Position numbers and translations under genes: made by a program. DNA of 8,909 nucleotides, taken from SIAJ01 sp035258765. Lineage in GTDB: Bacteria > Planctomycetota > Planctomycetia > Gemmatales > Gemmataceae. The notes under the pieces were generated by a model. The model did no database searches, had not been told where the DNA came from, and saw only the letters and a program-made list of their open reading frames with translations. Positions 5,253-8,909 of this stretch are shown here, piece by piece (the first letter of the stretch is position 1; each line of letters starts with the position of its first letter). The stretch spans positions 1-8,909 of the forward strand of contig DATFWZ010000682.1 of assembly GCA_035258765.1 (NCBI GenBank). Reading direction: 5' to 3'.

Positions 5253-6338
5253 TCAGGGGACGTGTTCCCCGAAGTTGTTGTTCAGGCCGGTCTGGCCGCT
5301 GGTCAGCACGATGCCAAAGAAGAAGTCGTTGTCCTGGAGGCCGCCCTGGGTGCCGATCGAGTCGGCGCCGTCGATGAACGAGCCGACCGGAGTCTCCTCG
5401 GCCAGGGCGTAGGTGACGCCGGCCTGCAGGTTGTCGAACTGGTAGAACCCGTTCGCGTCGGTCGTGGTCGAGCCCACCTGCACATATTGGTTAGTTGTTG
5501 CGTCGAGCACGAGCAGTTGGATGACCACCCCGGCGAGGCCTGCCTCGCCGTCGTCGCGGATGCCGTTTCCTTTCCCGATTGCCTCGGGCCCAACTCCGTC
5601 GTCGAGGTAGACATATCCGGAGAGGCTCGCGGGCGGCGGGGGCGGCGGCGTTTCAACCGGGCGGACGCCCCATTGCTCGAATCCCCCGTCAGCCCCGAAA
5701 CGAGCTCCGAACTTCGAGTACAGGTAGACGAAGTCCGTGGGCTTGAAGCTCGCGAACACCGCGTCCGGGATCAGGACGACCGCGTCCCCGGTGCCGGTAC
5801 CGCGATTCAAGTTCGCGTTGAACTTGACCGACACGTTGCCGGCCCCGTCCAGGTTGAACACCGCGTCGTGCCCGGCCAACTGCCCCGTCCAGGAGCAGTA
5901 GCCGCGCAAGTCGCCGGTCTCGCCGACAAAGATCTTGAGCTGGTCCAACGACAGGAACGGGCGGCAGGCCGTCTCGTTGATCTCGAGGAGAAACTCCCGG
6001 TACACTACCCCGTCCACCGTGACCGTGGGGACCTGGCCGAGCTGCAGCGAGTGGTTCACGGACGGGTCGCTGAACGCGTCGAACTGCACGGGGCGGGCGT
6101 CGGTGTTATAACCCCGCTCCACACCCCAATCCTGGAGGCGGAGGAACGTCTGGAACTGGCCGCTGTCGGTCGGGACCGCGTCCGCCTGGCGAATGATGGC
6201 ACCATTGACGGTCGCCTGGGCGCCCGTCGTGGTCAGATCGATGGTTGCGCTGGGGACGACACGGTCTTCGAATGAATCCAACCTGGGCGAGACGCGGTTC
6301 GGGCGAGCGGACGGACTCCGGCGGAATGAACGGCGCAT
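5253..6338 (-). CDS. Surface protein with beta-rich core and SdrD-B-like domain (paralogue A)
   Basis: The 361-residue protein starts at an ATG (6336-6338 read in reverse) with AGGAG eight bases upstream. Residues 1-31 form an arginine-rich segment ending LDSFEDRVVPS, a version of the LxxLExRxxP tag at the N-terminus of many planctomycete surface proteins. Residues about 32-227 are a beta-rich core with GYNTDARPVQF (77-87), VVYREFLLEIN (111-121), DAVVLIPD (185-192) and FVYLYSKFG (203-211). Comparable cores occur, from memory, in PEP-CTERM-anchored proteins. Six prolines (231-236) link to an SdrD-B-like domain from ASLSGYVYLDD (237) to the end, with GVVIQL (270-275), GFYQFDNLQAG (297-307) and NNNFGE (353-358). 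No PEP-CTERM, LPXTG or transmembrane anchor is present. The calcium-type loop has an eight-residue insertion after D246. It is probably exported and structural. By eye it is a little over half identical to the next minus-strand gene. Confidence 0.85.
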   Translation of the reverse strand: MRRSFRRSPSARPNRVSPRLDSFEDRVVPSATIDLTTTGAQATVNGAIIRQADAVPTDSGQFQTFLRLQDWGVERGYNTDARPVQFDAFSDPSVNHSLQLGQVPTVTVDGVVYREFLLEINETACRPFLSLDQLKIFVGETGDLRGYCSWTGQLAGHDAVFNLDGAGNVSVKFNANLNRGTGTGDAVVLIPDAVFASFKPTDFVYLYSKFGARFGADGGFEQWGVRPVETPPPPPPASLSGYVYLDDGVGPEAIGKGNGIRDDGEAGLAGVVIQLLVLDATTNQYVQVGSTTTDANGFYQFDNLQAGVTYALAEETPVGSFIDGADSIGTQGGLQDNDFFFGIVLTSGQTGLNNNFGEHVP

Positions 6339-6471
6339 GAATAGTACTCCTGGCCCGATGAAAATGGTGGCGCGAAGGGCGCCAGCGGATGGCCGTGGTC
6401 AGGGACGGGGGCGAGGACGGGAGGAGTGAAGCCTGCGGGGATGGGTCGGGCGCGCGCCGACCCGCACGTGC

Positions 6472-6500
6472 GATCTAGATCACGAGGGCGCGTGCGTCAA
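6472..6500 (-). promoter_or_regulatory. Candidate promoter for paralogue A with a palindrome over the -10
   Basis: On the minus strand TTGACG (6500-6495, five of six to the -35 consensus) is followed after exactly 17 bases by TAGATC (6477-6472, three of six to the -10 consensus). The -10 lies inside the 10-bp palindrome GATCTAGATC (6472-6481). Transcription would start near 6465, leaving a leader of about 125 nt. Confidence 0.3.
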
Positions 6501-6635
6501 TTCGTTCGATCGTCGCGGTGGAATGTTTGCGCGCCGCACGAAGTTGATTCTGAAATTGAGGCGGAATGGGCGGCCGCGGTCGCAAAGGGCTGTAGGCCAC
6601 GACCGAATCTTGTTGTCAGACCGGCACGGCCGGAC

Positions 6636-6683
6636 TGAAAAGTCGCGGGGCCCGGCGCGATGTCAGTCCGCGCCGGGCCCCGC
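6636..6683 (-). terminator. Strong hairpin terminator of paralogue B
   Basis: GCGGGGCCCGGCGCG (6645-6659) and its exact reverse complement (6669-6683) form a 15-bp, all-G/C stem with a 9-nt loop. Read on the minus strand, the stem is followed by ACTTTTC, a short T-run, and lies 21 nt after the stop of the gene ending at 6705. This is a standard intrinsic-terminator arrangement. Confidence 0.8.
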
Positions 6684-6704
6684 ACGTGCAGAGAGCGACT
6701 GGGA

Positions 6705-7784
6705 TCAGGTGCCCCCGCTCGGCAACTCACCGAAGTTGTTGTTCAAGCCGGCCTGCCCGGCGGTCAAGACGATGTTGGAGAAGAAATCGTTGTCCACGGT
6801 GCCGCCCTGCGTGCCGATCTTGTCGATCCCGTCCACGTAGGGACCGACCGGCGTCTCCTCGGCCAGGGCGTAATTCACGCCGGCCTGCAGGTTGTCGAAG
6901 TGGTAGAACCCGGTCGCGTCGGTCGTGGCGGACCCGATCTGCTCGTACGTCATCGTCGTCGCATTCCACATTTGCAGCTGAATGACGACGCCCGCGATCC
7001 CGGCCTCCGTATCCTGCTTGATCCCATCGTTATTGACGTCGAGCCAGACGAATCCTGACAGGCTCGCGGTGTCGATCGGCGGAGGCGGCGGCGGCGGCGG
7101 GGGCGGAGGTCGAACCCCCCACTCCTCGAAGCTGCCGTTGGCGTGAATCTGGTCCCCGAACTTCGAGTACAAGTACACGTAACTGGTCGCAGTCGCCCCC
7201 GCGAAAAACGAGTCGGGGATCAGGACGACGGCGTCACCGGGGCCAGTCGTCCCATTGAGCTGGTCGTTGAGCTTGACCGACACGTCACCGGACCCGTCCA
7301 TGTCGTACACGGGCACGAGACCTGCCAGTTGCCTCGTCTTGGCGTTGTAACCGGACAGGTTGCCGGAATCACTGACGTAGATCCGCAGTTCGTCGAGTGA
7401 CACGAACGGCTTTCGGACGGTCTGGTTGACGCTCAACAGGAACTCCCGGTAGTCCACTCCGTTGATGGTGACAACCGGGATGGACCCGAGCTGCAGCGAG
7501 TGGGTCGCTCCGCCGGCCGTCAGCTCGTTGAACTGGACCGGCCGGGCGTCGGTATTGTAACCCTGCTCCACTCCGTTGCGCTGGATGCGGACAAAGGTCT
7601 GGAACTGGCTACTGTCGGCGAAGGCATCGGACTGCCGGAGGATCGCTCCATTGGCAGTCTGCTCGGCACCGACGAAGCCGAGGTCGAGCACGGCGGCGGG
7701 CACGTCGCGGGCCTCCAATGCCTGGAGGCCAAGGCGGGCGCGGTGGCGAGGCTGAGCCTCGCTGAGTGAGCGAAGGCGGTGCAC
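6705..7784 (-). CDS. Surface protein with beta-rich core and SdrD-B-like domain (paralogue B)
   Basis: From a GTG start (7782-7784 read in reverse) the protein has 359 residues. GGAG lies seven bases upstream, and this start makes its N-terminus align with paralogue A, both tags ending at residue 30. An ATG at 7922 is in frame but would add 46 proline- and arginine-rich residues absent from A. The tag is LGLQALEARDVPA (18-30). The core (about 31-224) carries GYNTDARPVQF (75-85), YREFLLSVN (112-120), DAVVLIPD (184-191) and YVYLYSKFG (202-210). Eleven prolines (226-236) link to an SdrD-B-like domain from SLSGFVWLD (241) to NNNFGE (348-353). Its loop D249-x-N251-x-D253 with E260 fits an EF-hand-like calcium site, intact here but disrupted in A. 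No membrane anchor or PEP-CTERM is seen. It is probably exported and structural, and arose with A by tandem duplication. Confidence 0.85.
   Translation of the reverse strand: MHRLRSLSEAQPRHRARLGLQALEARDVPAAVLDLGFVGAEQTANGAILRQSDAFADSSQFQTFVRIQRNGVEQGYNTDARPVQFNELTAGGATHSLQLGSIPVVTINGVDYREFLLSVNQTVRKPFVSLDELRIYVSDSGNLSGYNAKTRQLAGLVPVYDMDGSGDVSVKLNDQLNGTTGPGDAVVLIPDSFFAGATATSYVYLYSKFGDQIHANGSFEEWGVRPPPPPPPPPPPIDTASLSGFVWLDVNNDGIKQDTEAGIAGVVIQLQMWNATTMTYEQIGSATTDATGFYHFDNLQAGVNYALAEETPVGPYVDGIDKIGTQGGTVDNDFFSNIVLTAGQAGLNNNFGELPSGGT
7077..7109 (-). repeat. (CCG)n-type tract encoding an 11-proline linker
   Basis: Thirty-three bases encode eleven consecutive prolines, including five successive CCG codons. 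The matching linker in paralogue A (5631-5648) has six prolines. Such tracts are prone to length change by slippage, and multiples of three keep the frame. Confidence 0.85.
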
Positions 7785-7926
7785 GATAAGGCTCCGGGGC
7801 CTCAAAGGAGGCCGATTGATGCGACCGGGTGAAGTCGCGGTCAGGTGGGGGTTAGTCGGCAGGCGGGAAGTGTGGTGAGGCGAGCGTGGGGGGTGAGGGG
7901 GCAACTCGCATTCGACCCACACTACC

Positions 7927-7953
7927 GATTTAGAGCAGCAATTGTCGGGTCAA
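7927..7953 (-). promoter_or_regulatory. Weak candidate promoter for paralogue B
   Basis: On the minus strand TTGACC (7953-7948) precedes TAAATC (7932-7927) by 15 bases. The -35 has five of six consensus bases, but the spacing is short and the -10 is poor. The predicted leader would be about 135 nt. Confidence 0.22.
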
Positions 7954-8009
7954 CGGCGAGTCCTGCGAAGAATTCCCGCCCGGAATGCTGCCCGGCGCGA
8001 AACTTTCGT

Positions 8010-8024
8010 CCGGGTGACACCCGG
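8010..8024. promoter_or_regulatory. Operator-like palindrome upstream of the SPFH gene
   Basis: CCGGGTG (8010-8016) and CACCCGG (8018-8024) are perfect reverse complements around a single A. The palindrome ends four bases before the candidate -35 at 8029, a usual place for an activator or repressor site. It could also be a chance GC-rich dyad. Confidence 0.35.
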
Positions 8025-8028
8025 CGTG

Positions 8029-8057
8029 TTGCAAATGTCCACCCAGGCGGACAGAAT
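8029..8057 (+). promoter_or_regulatory. Candidate promoter for the SPFH gene
   Basis: TTGCAA (8029-8034) and CAGAAT (8052-8057) each match four of six consensus bases and are exactly 17 bases apart. Transcription would start near 8064, giving a leader of about 26 nt that contains the GGAGG ribosome-binding site at 8078-8082. Confidence 0.35.
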
Positions 8058-8089
8058 AACCCCACGCAACCCCCCCCGGAGGACCGCTC

Positions 8090-8909
8090 ATGGGACTGCT
8101 CGACAAGCTGCGCGGCGAACTCATCGACATCATCGAGTGGACCGAGCCGTCCAACAACGACATCCTGTGCTACCGGTTCCCCCGGTACCAGAACGAGATC
8201 AAGAACGGGGCCAGGCTCACCGTCCGCGAAGGCCAGGCGTCGGTCTTTGTGTCCGAGGGGCAGATCGCCGACGTTTTCACCCCCGGCATGTACACCCTGG
8301 AAACAAAAAACCTGCCCATCCTGAGCACCATCAAGGGCTGGAAGTACGGATTCAACTCGCCGTTCAAGGCGGAGGTGTACTTCATGTCCACCCGCCAGTG
8401 GACGGACAAGAAGTGGGGGACGCAGAACCCGGTCATGATCCGGGACCCGGAGTTCGGTCCGGTCCGCCTGCGGGCGTTCGGCACGTATGCGTTCCGCGTC
8501 AGCGACCCCGGCAAGTTCCTCCGCGAGCTCGTCGCCACGGACCCGAGCTTCGAGACTTACGAGATCGCCAACCAACTCCGGAACGTGATCGTGTCCCGGA
8601 TCGTGGACGCCCTGGGCACGTCGAAGATCCCCGTCCTCGACCTGGCCGGGAACTACGAGAAGCTGAGCCAGGTGGCCAAGGAGAAGATCGGACCGGAAAT
8701 GCAAGGGATGGGTCTGACGATCACGCAGTTCCTCGTCGAGAACATCTCACTACCTCCGGAGGTGGAACAGATGCTCGACAAGCGGTCGAGCATGGCCGTG
8801 CTCGGCAACCTGGACCAATACACGAAGTTCCAGACCGGGACCGCCATCGGGGACGCCGCGAAGAACCCGGGCGGTGTCGCCGGAGTCGGGGCCGGGCTTG
8901 GGGCGGGGG
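8090..8909 (+). CDS. SPFH/stomatin-like protein, COG4260 / YdjI type (3' truncated)
   Basis: The gene starts at ATG 8090, with GGAGG (8078-8082) seven bases upstream, and stays open to the window edge, giving 273 complete codons. The N-terminus MGLLDKLRGELIDIIEWTEP, then ILCYRFPRYQNEIKNGARLTVREGQ (25-49), is characteristic of the YdjI-like group once named virion core protein-like. An SPFH (band 7) domain follows: VFVSEGQIADVFTPGMYTLET (52-72), the central VRLRAFGTYAFRVSDPGKFL (125-144), and YEKLSQVAKEKIGPEMQGMGLTI (189-211) into ISLPPEVEQMLDKRSSM (219-235). No N-terminal transmembrane helix is present, unlike classical stomatins. At 261-273 a glycine-rich linker begins. In relatives this leads to a C-terminal zinc ribbon, which would lie beyond the window. 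These proteins are thought to act at membranes, sometimes in envelope stress, but the role here is not shown. It is divergent from the surface-protein genes. Confidence 0.9.
   Translation, partial: MGLLDKLRGELIDIIEWTEPSNNDILCYRFPRYQNEIKNGARLTVREGQASVFVSEGQIADVFTPGMYTLETKNLPILSTIKGWKYGFNSPFKAEVYFMSTRQWTDKKWGTQNPVMIRDPEFGPVRLRAFGTYAFRVSDPGKFLRELVATDPSFETYEIANQLRNVIVSRIVDALGTSKIPVLDLAGNYEKLSQVAKEKIGPEMQGMGLTITQFLVENISLPPEVEQMLDKRSSMAVLGNLDQYTKFQTGTAIGDAAKNPGGVAGVGAGLGAG

Larger units (their letters stand above)
6339..6704. other. 366-nt spacer between the two surface-protein paralogues
   Basis: No gene is supported here. Read on the minus strand it holds, in order, the terminator of the upstream paralogue (6636-6683), a candidate promoter (6472-6500), a 7-bp hairpin GGGTCGG/CCGACCC with a GCGCGCG loop (6443-6463) near the start of the predicted leader, and the AGGAG ribosome-binding site. 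The plus-strand open frames across it have arginine-rich, low-quality translation. The separate promoter and terminator suggest that the paralogues are transcribed independently. Confidence 0.55.
7785..8089. other. 305-nt divergent spacer between paralogue B and the SPFH gene
   Basis: The two genes point away from each other, so both promoters should lie here. Candidate elements are a minus-strand TTGACC/TAAATC pair, a plus-strand TTGCAA/CAGAAT pair and a palindrome at 8010-8024. The part at about 7820-7915 is G-rich on the plus strand and would be a C-rich leader for paralogue B. A frame open from 7922 on the minus strand is not considered coding upstream of 7784. Confidence 0.5.

Noticed and set aside
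5262..6275. 337-residue plus-strand open frame opposite paralogue A
   Set aside because: It is antisense to a gene with clear domains and a conserved paralogue, and its own translation is not protein-like.
6705..7922. A longer version of paralogue B starting at the ATG at 7922
   Set aside because: The extra 46 residues are proline-, arginine- and histidine-rich, are absent from the paralogue, and cover the likely promoter and leader. The GTG at 7784 has GGAG upstream and aligns the two N-terminal tags exactly.

Overview
The window reads as the chromosome of a planctomycete, most likely a member of the Gemmataceae. It is GC-rich, it carries a DUF1559 prepilin-like protein followed by a small lipoprotein, and its surface proteins bear the N-terminal 'LxxLExRxxP' tag and SdrD-B-like repeats typical of that group. 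The placement is inferred from gene families; no rRNA, tRNA or other taxonomic marker is present.

Layout. Positions 1-153 hold the C-terminal end of an unrecognised gene. Next comes a 39-bp perfect inverted repeat (177-318), then a two-gene module. The first gene (429-1871) is a SWIM zinc-finger family protein in which all four expected zinc ligands are replaced. The second (1979-3148) is an alpha-helical protein with HEAT-like repeats. They are separated by an A/T-rich spacer that folds into a long hairpin. A roughly 600-nt non-coding stretch (3149-3755) follows, full of small inverted repeats. After it come a DUF1559 pseudopilin-like gene (3756-4730) and, 13 nt later, a transthyretin-like lipoprotein gene (4744-5166), a pairing common in planctomycetes.

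A bidirectional-looking terminator (5194-5236) separates these from two minus-strand paralogues (5253-6338 and 6705-7784). Both encode the same three-part surface protein: a tag of about 30 residues, a beta-rich core like that of some PEP-CTERM proteins, and a proline linker leading into an SdrD-B-like domain. They differ in linker length and in the calcium-type loop of the SdrD-B domain. The upstream copy has its own terminator. A divergent spacer leads to a plus-strand SPFH/stomatin-like gene of the COG4260/YdjI type (8090 onward), cut off by the window edge.

No CRISPR array, RNA gene, intact insertion sequence or recognisable defence system was seen. The most unusual points are the ligand-free SWIM domain, the 39-bp inverted repeat, the hairpin inside the SWIM/HEAT module and the tandem divergence of the two surface proteins. 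Any shared function for the whole window would be speculation. The supportable units are the SWIM-like/HEAT pair, the DUF1559/lipoprotein pair and the two paralogues.
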